From assembly GCF_902806685.2 (NCBI RefSeq), contig NC_048560.1, positions 7,592,212-7,656,211 of the forward strand: a stretch of 64,000 bases of DNA. The letters are read 5' to 3'. This DNA comes from Maniola hyperantus (taxonomy: Eukaryota; Arthropoda; Insecta; Lepidoptera; Nymphalidae). The position numbers were made by a program, and so were the translations under genes. A model generated the notes under the pieces. The model searched no databases, was not told the origin of the DNA, and saw nothing but the letters and a program-made list of their open reading frames with translations. Shown here in pieces: positions 1 to 10,489 of this stretch (the stretch's first letter is position 1; every line of letters begins with the position of its first letter).

Positions 1-86
1 AACGAAATGCTAAATTGCTTGGTGGCACTTCTTTGCCGGTAGGGTGGTAACTAGCCACGGCGGTAGCCTCCCACCAGACCAAACCA
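1..86 (-). repeat. SINE-1 fragment
   Basis: This is the central part of the tRNA-derived SINE that is seen whole at 18375-18715, here in reverse orientation. It carries the GGTGGTAACTAGCCACGG and CCTCCCACCAGACCA blocks. The window edge cuts it. Confidence 0.7.
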
Positions 87-236
87 GAATAGAATAGAAT
101 AGAATAGAATGTTTTTTTATTCATGTAAACTTTTTAAAAGTGCTTATGAATAGTCAGGTAGTTTTAATTTACCACTGGTTCGGAATGCCGTTCCTACCGA
201 GAAGAACCAGCAAGAAACTCGGCAGTTGCTCTTTTT
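87..236 (-). repeat. Jockey/CR1-like LINE 3' end
   Basis: A short (GAATA)n run is followed by the reverse complement of a LINE tail containing GAAGAACCAGCAAGAAACTC. The same tail occurs at 49365-49490, and at 61060-61190 in the sense orientation, where it follows the end of a reverse-transcriptase reading frame. Confidence 0.65.
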
Positions 237-421
237 AATTCTTAATTTTTCAATTTACAATGTTATTATACCGTACTATACAAGCCATTGCAGCCCCGTG
301 CATTGCTGGAGCGAGTCAAATCCAAGCTTTTTTATCGTTTACATTATAGTCTGCGACTGTATAATATGCTTTTTTTAGGAGCATACTTTTAACACATTTT
401 TTAAACTTGTGTAAAGGCAAG

Positions 422-549
422 TGATTTTTTGCATGGGTATAGATAAGGAGAGTGACGTAGGCTACTTTTTATCCCGGAAAATCCAAGAGTTCCCACGGGA
501 TTTTTTAAAAACCTATTTCCACGTGGACGAAGTCACGGGCATCAGCTAG
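422..549 (+). mobile_element. Helitron-like family B, 3' part
   Basis: The copy runs from the GCATGGGTATAG block through ATCCCGGAAAATC to the terminal hairpin GACGAAGTCACGGGC and ends CTAG|T. CTAG before a T fits the 3' CTRR end of Helitrons. The 5' half is missing. Confidence 0.6.
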
Positions 550-1610
550 TGAGGAATATGACACAAAAGAGTGAGAAAACTTAAACAACGCAGCATGAGA
601 ATTATAACCTCTTGAACTGCACAAAGAGGGACTTGAACACTGTTTTCTTTCATAAATCAAACAAAGAACACGGTTTTCATCTTAAAACCGCGCGAGTTAA
701 GTCGATTCTTATTTAAACAACAATGCTGAGAGAGAAAAAAGTTAAAAACTTAAAAAATACCGGCGCGTTGAGTGTGAAAAATCAAAAAGTTATGACGCCA
801 TGCCAAGTTTCGCCTTCTTTATGCATTGTGTCTTTGTTGGCTGCGCTTACACCGACGTGTAACACTTGCCAACTTGCCTCTCGACACAGATACAGGCTGT
901 AACCAAAACACTAGCAAAAACGAAGACAGGTGAACTATCACAAAGCTGTTAAACAACTCATTCCCAAGCTGTCTTATTATTTAAATAATCCTTTACGTTG
1001 CTAATAGAATTTTTATGAAAACTTTGAACTTGTTGAGAGACATCTCCAATATGTCTTCTGGAAGTTTATTAGTCATTGTTTTTTCGCGGTTTACTTTATT
1101 AACTATGCTTCATAACTTTATTTGCTATGGTATATAATAATATTTGACTCATATTTCTTTACAAAGTTAGAAACACCATGCCATTTTTACGTAGTGCTTC
1201 AATCTACAAAAGTATCGTGCAATTTATGTTCACTTTTCATGAAGTCAATAAATAAAAAATAAAATAAAACGAATCGCATTTTAAAACGATCCCGGTAAAA
1301 TACTGAACATACAAACTAAAATAAGAGAATAAGAAACTCTGACACACAAATTCATACAGCAAAACAGCTTTAACACAAAATTTATTTGTCTCTTATAAAT
1401 ATTTATTATAGTCCGGTGTGACAGGCGCCCGGCACGGCTAAACAATATTCAGGCGACGTACTTAAAGTGGGTGGAAAACTTGGGCCCAACTTTTCTTTCA
1501 CTTTATTTGGAATCACTTAAACGTTCTTATTATTCCCTCGCTCGCGGTAATTGTTGCTGATTGGGGGATTTCGAATTGCTTTCCATTCTATAATTATTTC
1601 GTGAATTAAA
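550..1610. other. AT-rich DNA, nothing assigned
   Basis: I find no convincing exon, tRNA or repeat family here. An A-rich stretch at 1240-1270 could be the tail of an old retroposon. Confidence 0.4.
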
Positions 1611-1611
1611 T

Positions 1612-2010
1612 TATTATTATCATCATCATCATCAACCGATAGACGTCGACTCCTGGACATAGGTCTCTTGTTGGGACTTCCACACGCCACGGTCTTGCGC
1701 CGCCGCCATCCAGCGGCTCCCTGCGACTCGTCTGATGTCGTCCGTCCACCTAGTGGGGGGTCTTCCAACATTGCGTCTTCCGGTACGAGGTCACCATTCC
1801 AGCACCTTGGGACCCCAACGTCTATCGGTTTTACGAACTATGTGCCCTGCCCATTGCCACTTCAGCTTCGCAACCCGTTGAGCTATGTCGGTTACTCTAG
1901 TTCTCCTACGGATCTCCTCATTTCCTCATTGATCACGTAGAGAAACTCCGCACAAAGCTCTCTCCATCGCCCGCTGAGTCACTCCGAGCTTTCTTATGGG
2001 GCCCATAGTC
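1612..2010 (-). pseudogene. RTE-like LINE 3' end, reverse-transcriptase C-terminus remnant
   Basis: Read on the minus strand this is the C-terminal end of an RTE-type polyprotein, recognisable from the GRPP-RW-DDI and YVQQWMS-like blocks that are intact in the copy at 20159-20629. It ends in an (ATG)n-type microsatellite at 1612-1635. The 5' side is truncated and the frame is disrupted, so it is not functional. Close copies lie at 11066-11540, 17665-18060, 33774-34029, 36955-37136 and 37415-37630. Confidence 0.7.
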
Positions 2011-2344
2011 AGTCATAGATACATTAATATGGTTACCTACTAACATAATATTGTGGGCCTTTGTCGTCTGATAAAATAAAGATATTATTATCATTATTGC
2101 GACAAAATGATGATGATGAGATAATCTGAAATCTAGGCTGTTTATCCGAGCGCAGCCAAGCGTGGTGTTGCAAGTCGTTATCATTCCGGGAATGAATTCC
2201 AACTTCGGCAATTCCTTGCTGTTATCAGATGGGAGCGGGTTCTGAGTTAATTAGTTTGTTTAACTACTTTTTTCCTTTGATCTCTCTTTCTGATTTGTTT
2301 GGTTAGTATAAATGTGTTTTAATTATAACAGCTTTTCATAAATT

Positions 2345-2400
2345 ATTCAAAGCTTAAATCAAATCAAATCATTTATTCAAAGTAGATACAGTTCTTGCAT
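2345..2400 (-). repeat. LINE tail with AAATCAT repeats
   Basis: The short AATCAAATCAAATCATTTATTC tract is the reverse of the ATTTGACTTTGAC-type tail seen at 18080-18115 and 19880-19920. It marks the 3' end of a degraded LINE. Confidence 0.45.
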
Positions 2401-2463
2401 TTATTACTATTGTACATATCTACTTGTACACGCTGAAATTTTAGTGGTAGTCATCCCGCGACA

Positions 2464-2505
2464 GAACGATTTTCTCTCAGTCGTAGGCACTGAGGGAAAA
2501 TCGTT
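2464..2505. repeat. short inverted repeat
   Basis: The arms CGATTTTCTCTCAG and CTGAGGGAAAATCG flank a short loop. An A-run follows directly. It may be the end of a small foldback or MITE copy. Confidence 0.45.
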
Positions 2506-2565
2506 GGCAAAAAAAAAAATGTGTTCATGAACAAATAATTACTATTTTCAATTTTCAAAGTAAGA

Positions 2566-2643
2566 TGTTCATGGGCGGCGGTAATCACTTAACATCAGGT
2601 GACCTGCCTGCTCGTTAGCTCGCTTTATCTATTAAAAAAAAAA
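2566..2643 (+). repeat. Jockey-like LINE 3' tail
   Basis: GTTCATGGGCGGCGGTAATC runs into a poly(A) tract. The same tail occurs at 13745-13880, preceded there by a GRQR-like coding remnant. Confidence 0.6.
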
Positions 2644-2647
2644 GATA

Positions 2648-2848
2648 ACTATACCTTACCTACCAAGTGGGGTATCATAATAATTATGTATGAAAGGGCT
2701 TTACCTGTACCTATATTCAAAAACAGATTTTTATTTATTTTTATGCAGAATAGTTTTTGATTTATCGTGCAAAATGTCGAAAAAAATACGACTGTAGTAG
2801 GTACGGAACCCTCGGTGCGCGAGTCTGACTAGCACTTGGCCGGTTTTT
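2648..2848 (-). repeat. Repeat family R, partial
   Basis: This is the reverse complement of a family whose head reads ACCGGCCAAGTGCGAGTC followed by GAGGGTTCCGTAC. The full form lies at 6311-6772 and 59702-60137. The distal half is missing. Confidence 0.65.
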
Positions 2849-2985
2849 TCGAAATATGTGCCCTGCCCATTTGGGCCTTTAGCTTTACAGCAGGTTGAAC
2901 TTTGTCAATTACTCTAGTTCTCCTGCGGATCTCCCCATCCCTAATTCTATTACGTAGAGAAACTCCAAGCACAGCTCTCTGCCTG
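2849..2985 (-). pseudogene. RTE-like LINE fragment
   Basis: The segment matches the block at about 1840-1990 (TGTGCCCTGCCCATT, TACTCTAGTTCTCC, ACGTAGAGAAACTCC) with many substitutions. It sits between two family R copies. Confidence 0.55.
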
Positions 2986-3009
2986 TAGCTGCTGCCTGCT
3001 ATAGATAGA

Positions 3010-3430
3010 GTTTTTAGGGTTCCGTACCTCAGAAGGAAAAAAGGTACTCTTATTGAATTACTTCGTTGTCTGTCTGTCCATCGTGTCTGTCAAGAAAACC
3101 TATAAGTTACTTCCCGTTGACCTAGAATTGTGCTAGAATCATGAAATTTGGTAGGTAGGTGGATCTTATAGCACAAGTAAAGGAATAAATCTGAAAACCG
3201 TGAATTTGTGGTCACATTAGAAAAAAAAATGTATTTCCAATTTGAAGTAAGATAAATATACCGAGTGGGGTATCATATGAAAGTGCTTTACCTGTACATT
3301 CTAAAACAGATTTTTATTTAGTTTTATTCATAATAGTTTTTGATTTATCGTGCGAAATGTCGAAATAATACGACTGTAGTACGGAACCCTCGCGGTGCGC
3401 GAGTCTGACTTGCACTTGGCCGGTTTTTAT
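3010..3430 (-). repeat. Repeat family R, full-length
   Basis: The copy starts TTTTTAGGGTTCCGTACCTC and ends CACTTGGCCGGTTTTT on the plus strand, so it is in reverse orientation. Both ends carry the AGGGTTCCGTA block in opposite orientation, which makes subterminal inverted repeats. Confidence 0.65.
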
Positions 3431-3678
3431 TTTCACGTTGTAGTTCACTATTAGTTGTGCACAGCGCAAGTTGCCGCGGCTGGTCGTTACTACTTCCGGT
3501 CGGCGTGTACCCGACACCGACACAAAGAAAGAACAACTATGTCGGACTAGGCGAGACTTTGTAATACTGGTGGTAGAGCCCTTACTATTGAACCTCGAGC
3601 GAAGCTTTTTGCGTACAACTCGTTCGTTATACATATATATATTTTTTTTGGTTATAGCAAAATCATGCCATAAGTAAT

Positions 3679-3881
3679 CTAAATACTGACTCACTGACTG
3701 ATCTATCAGCGCATAGCTCAAACCACTGGACGGATCAGCCTGAAATTTGGCTTGCAAATAGCTATTATGATGTAGACATCTGCTAAGAAAGGATTTTTGA
3801 AAATTCAACCCCTAAGGGGGGTAAGTAGGGGTTTGAAATTTGTGTAGTCCATGTGGACGAAGTCGCGGGGATATGCTAGTT
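3679..3881 (+). mobile_element. Helitron-like family A (GTCA type)
   Basis: The copy has a short (GACT)n segment, the conserved core GGACGGATCAGCCTGAAATT and CCTAAGGGGG, and the 3' hairpin GGACGAAGTCGCGGGGATATGCTAG followed by T. It starts TC after an A. Non-autonomous; no protein is encoded. Confidence 0.65.
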
Positions 3882-3957
3882 AAGTTTAATGCTTAAGTGG
3901 AGGCACCAGTGTAACTTATCAAAAGCTATACTTAGAATAGCTAAGTGGAAAATATCG

Positions 3958-4135
3958 TAAGGATACTTGCATGCCTGAGAGTTCTCCATAATGCACTTGG
4001 CCAGCGTGGTCGACTACGGTTCAAAATATTCTTAATCTGAAAGGCGACCCGTGTTCAATAGTGGACCGGTACCTGAAAAAGTAGCCTATAATAAGTCCTT
4101 AGATGTTTGCTTATCTCTGATACTTATATCTACTA
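3958..4135 (+). repeat. SINE-3 body fragment
   Basis: The CTTGCATGCCTGAGAGTTCT and GGCCAGCGTGGT blocks match the body of the tRNA-derived SINE at 61505-61800. The tRNA head is missing. Confidence 0.55.
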
Positions 4136-4189
4136 CTTTACTTTGGTAAGTTTTATTTAAGACTTGCACTTTTTTATCAGTTATTTTAA

Positions 4190-4560
4190 TGCCAGCAGAA
4201 TGAAATGATGTTACAGTTTTAAATAGACAAGTTTAGCTTCCTTAGGGACCCCCTTACTGTTTAATCTATTATTATTATTTGTATTTTATTTTAGTTTATT
4301 TTGTTTGTTACCTCAGATTGAGGATTGATCTCTGAAGCGTTCAATTCGCTGCAGCGACCAATCCTTAATCTGTGTATTGATTAGTGTTATGAGTTTAAGT
4401 AGGTATTTAAGTTAGAATATCATTTAATACGTAGATTCTAGTTATTTTTAAGGAGCGCCAGCTCGCCAACAAACTGGCTCACCATTTTGGCGAGAGAAAA
4501 ATAATGTATATATTTGGTGTACCTACCTAGGCTTGTTATTAATAAATTAAAAATTAAAAA
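4190..4560 (+). repeat. Probable LINE 3' UTR with hairpins and A-rich tail
   Basis: A hairpin-rich stretch (GCCAGCTCGCCAACAAACTG paired with CCATTTTGGCGAG) is followed by an AATAAATTAAAAATTAAAAA tail, as in LINE 3' ends. No coding part is recognisable. Confidence 0.4.
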
Positions 4561-4805
4561 AACGTAGAAGTGGCGAATGCGGAAAAATCTTTTCTACTAA
4601 ACTCGATCTATAAAAACTCGTAAGTGGTATGCATATTTAAACACAATAGTAGGGGACTCTTCCGATACGAACTTACGGAACTACCACAAAACTTTTCCGT
4701 AGTAAGTTTCAGCAACTTCGCCCACACTGTTATATTGCTTAATTGCATACGTAATAACGCGATTGATTCCGTGTTACGTAGATTTATGGAGTTACTGCTT
4801 TGATT

Positions 4806-4984
4806 TTTTTTTTTTTTTTTTAAAGTACATTAGCCATGTTAAATGACTAATATTCCCCTTTTTCCTCTCCAACTAAGCGAAGCTTGTGCTAGGAGTACGT
4901 ACGACAATAGTGCAACGGGCGGGGTTTGAACCGTCGACCTTTCGGTTTTCTGTCCACTCCTTTACCAGTTGAGCTATTGAGGCA
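4806..4984 (-). repeat. SINE-2 (tRNA-Phe-like head)
   Basis: On the minus strand the head reads CTCAATAGCTCAA...GGTAAAGGAGTGG..GAAAACCGAAAGGTCGACGGTTCAAACCC, with A-box and B-box blocks and a GAA anticodon-like loop. A body ending in TTTAAA and a poly(A) tract follows. Other copies are at 16560-16734, 38245-38425 and 46800-46972. Confidence 0.7.
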
Positions 4985-5566
4985 TATTATTTATAGGTTT
5001 AGAGGCATGCAAACTCTTCTAAGGCTGGCAGCTCTTAAGTGGGCACAGTTCGGTGCTTTCTTCATACAAACGTAGGAGGGTAATTACTACATTATTTGAT
5101 ATTGTATGCTCAAAACTAAGTATTATATCGATTAATCTCGTTTATAGATATATGAAACATTAAAAAAAAATGTTTTAAAGTTACGAGCCTCAAAAGATTC
5201 CTATTTTAACACAAAATTTATGACAACTTTGGACGTTAATAAATAAGATTAGGGGTATGAAAATTGTAAAGGAATTTAACATTAGACATAGTTTATTTAT
5301 TCATTAGTTGAAATAACTATACTTTGTAAACATAAAGCTAGTAGTTTTTTCTCAAAAATACTTTTCCTAAACCCTTGATTTCGGTGAAAATCATCGTGCC
5401 TCTCACCTTTCTCATACAATGTCAAGTGAAAAGCAAACAGGTTCGGTCGATCGTACTGCGTCACCTTAAGAAAACTTCGCAGCTGCCACTTGGAACAATA
5501 ATCGAATTTAGAACACAGTCGAAATCCTCCTGTTCTTATACACATCAAGAGAGCTGATTCCCTGCC
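4985..5566. other. Unassigned AT-rich DNA
   Basis: No exon, tRNA or known repeat is recognised. Short open frames on both strands at 5297-5557 overlap each other and show no protein signature. Confidence 0.4.
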
Positions 5567-5656
5567 GTCAATGTTGGCACCATTGCTTTGTTTGCTTTAT
5601 TCCTGAGCTTTGGGTTATTGTGTGATTTGCAATGGTGCCAATATAACGTCAGGGGA
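5567..5656. repeat. Small inverted-repeat (MITE-like) element
   Basis: The arms CCCTGCCGTCAATGTTGGCACCATTGC and GCAATGGTGCCAATATAACGTCAGGGG are imperfect inverted repeats about 40 bp apart. No target duplication is clear. Confidence 0.5.
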
Positions 5657-5692
5657 AAAGTTATAGTGAACGGACTCGTCACGCCAACTTCA

Positions 5693-5914
5693 TCTAAATT
5701 TATATAAAAGGAAAAGGTGACAGACTGACTGACTGATCTATCAACGCACAGCTCAAACTACTGGACAGATCGGGCTGAAATTTGGCGTGCAGAAAGCTAT
5801 TATGACGTTGGTATCCGTTAAGAAAGGATTTTTGAAAATTCAACCCCTGATGGGGTGAAATAGGGGTTTAAAATTTGAATAGTCCACGCGGACGAAGTCG
5901 CGAGCATAAGCTAG
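5693..5914 (+). mobile_element. Helitron-like family A
   Basis: The copy begins TCTAAATTTATATAAAAGG, has (GACT)n, the GGCTGAAATTTGGCGTGCAG core and the terminal hairpin GGACGAAGTCGCGAGCATAAG followed by CTAG|T. Confidence 0.7.
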
Positions 5915-6250
5915 TCTTGTATAAAGCACAAAATGTCACCCTAATTGGTTAAGATCCAAACTGTATTCCGAATGCTACTAGAAATAAATCTAAGCCCGTT
6001 TTTTCGAGCGTCGTTCCAAGAATCGAGTACAAAACGAGCAAAAAAACTCGATTGCTCGAATTAGGATGCTCTCCAACAATAGTAATCGATTCTCTCGCTC
6101 GCCAATTAGTTGATGTATCGATTTATGTAAATTGGCGATTCGAAATTCAGGATAGCTCTTTTCAGGGCATTTTTTTTCATTCATTAACTTTATGGTGTCA
6201 ATTACTTTTAATTTTTGGTAATAAAATCTTTGGAAAGTCCCTACAAGTTG
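5915..6250. other. Unassigned DNA
   Basis: Several short TCGA/CTCGA-containing segments suggest an old inverted repeat around 6005-6060, but no element boundary is clear. Just beyond, at 6250-6290, GGACGTCTATCGGTTA plus (ATG)n is the extreme 3' end of an RTE-like LINE. Confidence 0.4.
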
Positions 6251-6310
6251 TGGACGTCTATCGGTTAATGATGATGATGATTATAAAAACGTGGTATTTG
6301 GTCTTTCAAT

Positions 6311-6772
6311 AAAAAACCGGCCAAGCGCGAGTCAGACTCGCGCACTGCGGGTTCCGTACTACAATCGTATTTTATCGTCATTTTGCACGATAAATCAAAA
6401 ATTATTATGCCCTAAAATAAATAAAAATCTGTATAATATATATCTAAATAATATAATAAGTAAAGCCCTTTCATATGATACCCCATTTGGTATACTAATC
6501 TTATTTTGAAAGTTGAAAATAGCAATATTTGTTCATCAACACATTTTAATTTTTTTCTTGTGATGTGACCACAAATTCACGGTTTTCAGATTTTTCCTCT
6601 AATGTCTGATATAATACCTACCTACCTGCCAAATTTCATAATTCTAGGTCAACGGGAAGTACCCTGTAGGTTTCTTGACAGACCAACAGACAGACAGACA
6701 GACAGATTGACAGATAACAAAGTGATCCTATAAGGGTTCCGTTTTTCCTCTTGTGGTACGGAACCCTAAAAA
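6311..6772 (+). repeat. Repeat family R, full-length
   Basis: The copy starts AAAAACCGGCCAAGCGCGAG and ends GTACGGAACCCTAAAAA. GGGTTCCGTAC near the start and GTACGGAACCC near the end are inverted. The middle holds the TTTCATATGATACCCC and TTTCTTGACAGACCAACAGA blocks shared by all copies. Confidence 0.7.
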
Positions 6773-7070
6773 TTAAGAAATACCTTTTTTGGAAATATCT
6801 AGCTTTCCAAATTCAAAAGACTATTGCACACATTATTTTCTGCTCCGCTTCAATGGAAACGCACCCCAAGGCTTTCCCATTGTTGGGTAAAAATTACTAA
6901 ATGCCACATAAACGGGCCGCAAAATATACGTAAGAAATTTATGAACGACATAAGCAGTGGGGGTGCCGGTGCCGTTTGACCCGATAAATTCATAAACTGA
7001 CCATGCTTGCCGAGATGCTAAAAGGGGAAAATGTATAAACATATTAAAGGTGAAGACACACCGTGTCATT

Positions 7071-7175
7071 TTTTTTTTTTTTTATTCCTTTTTTTTTTAT
7101 TCAGATACAAGCACTCCTGAGCCTGGTGGTGGTGGTGACGATGCAATCTAATATGGATGCGGGCTAACCTTTTAC
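7071..7175 (-). repeat. SINE-1 tail fragment
   Basis: A T-run followed by ATTCAGATACAAGCACTCCT and GATGCAATCTAATATGGATG is the diverged reverse tail of SINE-1. Confidence 0.5.
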
Positions 7176-7243
7176 AGAACTCTTTGATTTTCCGGGATAA
7201 GAAAGTATTGCTTATAAAGGATAGAATATGATTTTTACACTAT

Positions 7244-7790
7244 TTTAAACAATGGGCTCGCGACTTGCAGCTAAAGTCATGAGGTCTGACAGCTCTAAAT
7301 TAAATTTAAAACTGTCAAAATGTGTCTGCTCTTTTCATATAATAAAAATATCCTCAACTTATAGGAACTGACATTATTCCATTTAGACAATACTTAATAA
7401 ACTTCAATCTTAGTTCTAAACTATTAACTTCTTCAAGACATAATTATAAATTCTAATTTTCCCTGCTTCAAATCAATAGCTCCCGCTCTTATGGCCGCCA
7501 TTTTTACCTCTCCTCATAATTCTTTTTTTAAATTCAACTGTAGGCAAAGCAATGTCGCTAACAATTATTACATTGATAAGAAAAGGATACAAGTACCTAC
7601 TCTAAAATTTAGGTGTGCTCAGAATCAGTGTGGTACTGATTCTGAGCACAGCGAAATTTTAGTGCTTTCGCATCCTCTTCTTACTAATATAATATGAAAA
7701 GGACAGGTACATAGTTTGACAGTTTTAAGTTTAATTTAGAGCTGTCAAACGTCGTGACTTTAGCTGCCAGCCGCGAGTCTATTGCTTAAA
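7244..7790. mobile_element. Terminal-inverted-repeat element (about 0.55 kb)
   Basis: The left arm from 7244 (TTTAAACAATGGGCTCGCGA...GCAGCTAAAGTCA) and the right arm ending at 7790 pair as imperfect inverted repeats for about 100 bp. Both carry GACAGCTCTAAATTAAA and CTTTTCATAT. No transposase is encoded. A nested hairpin lies inside at 7610-7650. It is probably a non-autonomous DNA transposon; the class is not decided. Confidence 0.6.
7610..7650. repeat. Hairpin inside the 7.2-7.8 kb element
   Basis: GTGCTCAGAATCAGT and ACTGATTCTGAGCAC are perfect 15-bp arms around a very short loop. Confidence 0.65.
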
Positions 7791-7947
7791 CGAGATGGAC
7801 AAAATTTGCTCCAGGCTGAACTATGCCTATCGTGAACTTAATGCCACGACTGCAAAACAACATGCGACTTTTTTTTCTTACAACAGAAGATTTTTACTAT
7901 TAAATGGCACATATGTCATCTCTGTACATTTATTAAAATATGGCACA

Positions 7948-8179
7948 CTAGCTTATGCTCGCGACTTCGTCCGCTTGGACTACACAAATTTCAAACCCCT
8001 ATTTCACCCCCTTAGGAGTCGAATTTTCAAAAATCCTTTCTTAGCGGATGCCTACGTCATAATAGCTATCTGCATGCCAAATTTCAGCCCGATCCGTCCA
8101 GTAGTTTGAGCTGTGCGTTGATAGATCAGTCAGTCAGTCAGTCAGTCAGTCAGTCACCTTTTCCTTTTATATATTTAGA
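7948..8179 (-). mobile_element. Helitron-like family A, tandem copy 1
   Basis: The reverse-oriented copy starts CTAGCTTATGCTCGCGACTT, has the standard core and (GTCA)n, and ends TATATTTAGA. It is followed without any spacer by a nearly identical second copy. Confidence 0.75.
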
Positions 8180-8419
8180 CTAGCTTATGCTCGCGACTTC
8201 GTCCGCTTGGACTACACAAATTTCAAACCCCTATTTCACCCCTTTAGGAGTCGAATTTTCAAAAATCCTTTCTTAGCGGATGCCTACGTCATAATAGCTA
8301 TCTGCATGCCAAATTTCAGCCCGATCCGTCCAGTAGTTTGAGCTGTGCGTTGATAGATCAGTCAGTCAGTCAGTCAGTCAGTCAGTCAGTCAGTCACCTT
8401 TTCCTTTTATATATTTAGA
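8180..8419 (-). mobile_element. Helitron-like family A, tandem copy 2
   Basis: This is a head-to-tail duplicate of the preceding element, with two more GTCA units and very few substitutions. It ends TATATTTAGA|T. Confidence 0.75.
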
Positions 8420-8612
8420 TATATTATCATCTCTGTACAGTCTGGGGCACGCGTCCTTACAATTCTTGTCCATCTCCTTTGTAGCGTGCACTAAAATTTA
8501 GAGTCTTTAAATGTAAACTTTATGTTCCATCCTTTTTCAGCAATATTAAAAAGAAGAGTATGCAGATACTCTAAATTTAGTTTAGTGAAAAACAACAGAA
8601 TCAGCGCCATTA

Positions 8613-8855
8613 TCTATATATATTAAAGGAAAAGGTGACTGACTGACTGAATGACTGACTGACTGACTGACTGACTGATCTATCAACGCACAGCTCAAAC
8701 TACTGGACGGATCGGGCTGAAATTTGGCATGCAGATAGCTATTATGACGTAGGCATCCGCTAAGAAAGGATTTTTGAAAATTTAACCCCTAAGGGGGTGA
8801 AAGAGGGTTTTGAAATTTTGTAGTCCACGCGGACGAAGTCGCGAGCATAAGCTAG
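8613..8855 (+). mobile_element. Helitron-like family A
   Basis: A full-length sense copy with a long (GACT)n run and the terminal CTAG|T. It lies in inverted orientation to the tandem pair at 7948-8419. Confidence 0.75.
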
Positions 8856-9103
8856 TCATTGTATAATTTATCACATTTTACTTAGAAATGGGTGTCTGTA
8901 ATCAGTGTAATGTGAGTCCGCCTTAATCCCGCGAGGGGCTCACGACCGGAACAGCATAAAAAGCCAACGTGACCAACAATGCCACAGAGTAATGTATGCG
9001 CAGAGCTTTTTACGAATTCAAAGGATTTTTCTTGTTGCGCTAAAGAATCTTACAATCCAGCTAGGTATATTTTATTTATGTAGATAACTATTTTATTCCA
9101 TTA

Positions 9104-9329
9104 CTAGCTGATGCTCGCGACTTCGTCCGCGTGGAATTAGGTTTCTAAAAATCCCGTAGGAAGTCTTTAATTTTCCGGGATAAAAATTAGCCTATGTCAC
9201 TCTCCATGTCTTCATCTATAGATAAAAATCACATCAATCCGTTGCACCCTTGCGACATGATTAAAGAACCAACTAACAAACCAATAAACCAACAAACAAA
9301 CACACTTTTGCATTTATAATAAGGGTACT
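9104..9329 (-). mobile_element. Helitron-like family B, tandem copy 1
   Basis: The reverse copy runs from CTAGCTGATGCTCGCGACTT to AAGGGTACTGA. It contains the AATTTTCCGGGATAAAAA and ACAAACACACTTTTGCATTT blocks of the family and is joined directly to a second copy. Confidence 0.75.
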
Positions 9330-9556
9330 GACTAGATGATGCCCGCGACTTCATCCGCGAGGATTTAGGTTTTAAAAATCCCGTGGCAACTTTTTAATTT
9401 TCCGGGATAAAAAGCATATGTCCTTTCCCGGGATGTAAGCTAATTCTGTACCAAATTTCATCAAATTCGCTTAAGCTGTTGGGCCGTGAAAAGCTAGCAG
9501 ACAAACAGATAGGCAGACAGACAGGCACACTTTTGCATTTAAAATATTAGTATGGA
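9330..9556 (-). mobile_element. Helitron-like family B, tandem copy 2
   Basis: This starts CTAGATGATGCCCGCGACTT immediately after copy 1 and ends TATTAGTATGGA|T. It carries the AGCTAATTCTGTACC and GGGCCGTGAAAAGCTAGCAG version of the core, so it is a different subfamily from copy 1. Confidence 0.7.
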
Positions 9557-9564
9557 TATTATTA

Positions 9565-9812
9565 AATTAGCCGCGAGCCAACTTGGAAGAGGGTATGGCA
9601 GTTTTTACTTCTTCATTGGTTTCTATACGACATCGTACTAGAACGCTAAATCACTTGGCGGCACGGTTTTGCCAGAAGGGTGGTAACTAACCACGGCTGA
9701 AGCCTCCAACCAGACCTAATCAGAGAAAATTTGGAGATTATAAAATTAGAATTTTTTCTTGCTGGTAATCGAACCCGAGACCTCCCTCCCTCTGTGCGAG
9801 AGAGGTCGTTAA
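9565..9812 (-). repeat. SINE-1, diverged copy
   Basis: A reverse-oriented copy of the SINE that is whole at 18375-18715. The GCGGCACGGTTTTGCC and GGTAATCGAACCCGAGACCT (B-box) blocks remain. Confidence 0.6.
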
Positions 9813-10075
9813 AAACTTCTTGCACTAAGGAATTTTAATTGTCCAGAATCGAGCGTTCGCGGCTCGTTGAGTTGGAAATTTGGTTTAAATTCCTTAATTT
9901 CGAAGGTATTTAGTACTTTTATTTGCTGGTTTGCCGGTAATCGTGATTATGGAAACGGTTTGTTTTTGTTTTAAATTGTACCTAAGTAATATCTAATGGT
10001 TTAAGAGGAAATTTTTATATTATTTCAAGCGTTCTTAATAATCCTGAGGGTAGTTAGTGTTCGATTTGTATTTAA
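9813..10075. other. Unassigned DNA
   Basis: No repeat family or exon is recognised. Confidence 0.35.
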
Positions 10076-10425
10076 CTCACCACTCGCCAGTTTCCCGGTT
10101 CGCTCTGCGCCCGAATTGCTGTTCACTTGGTATTCACAGGCACTGGTTATGTTGTTTTGATTTATTCACCCGGTCCATCGATGTTTTTATTAGATTTATC
10201 ACGTTTATTCCAGCAAAATATTAGCTATTTTTAAGTTTTATGTGCGTTGCAGCACGAGAAAATTGTTCACACAGCAGCCATCTTGCCATAGAGAGGGTGC
10301 GGGGGCGACGTGCGCGCCGAAGTTGCTCAGGCGTGTCGTTGGCGAGTGTTCGCGGGAAATTTAAAAACCCAACAGTTAGTACCCATGTTTTTAATCATTA
10401 GTCAGCAATCAGGCCACTGTAAGTA
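10076..10425 (+). promoter_or_regulatory. CpG-rich segment, possible promoter and non-coding first exon
   Basis: This stretch is much richer in CG than its surroundings, especially at 10285-10350. It contains GCAGCCATCTTGCC, an inverted YY1-like site, followed by GTGCGGGGGCGACGTGCG. Downstream, ACTGTAAGTATAAT at 10416-10430 looks like a splice donor, so a plus-strand untranslated first exon is possible. The alternative is the 5' part of the retroposon whose 3' end lies just beyond (10490-10735). No coding exon can be tied to it. Confidence 0.3.
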
Positions 10426-10489
10426 TAATTAGTATTGTAGTATTATTGTTAGTAGTTGATATTTTATGATTGCGTGGCGTCACCCCGTT

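Noticed and set aside
1668..1940. 90-codon plus-strand frame, repeated at 17739-17984
   Set aside because: It lies antisense to the RTE-like reverse-transcriptase tail and owes its length to that coding strand.
8120..8400. CRISPR-like or satellite array of GTCA units
   Set aside because: The GTCA runs are microsatellites inside Helitron-like family A copies, with no spacers.
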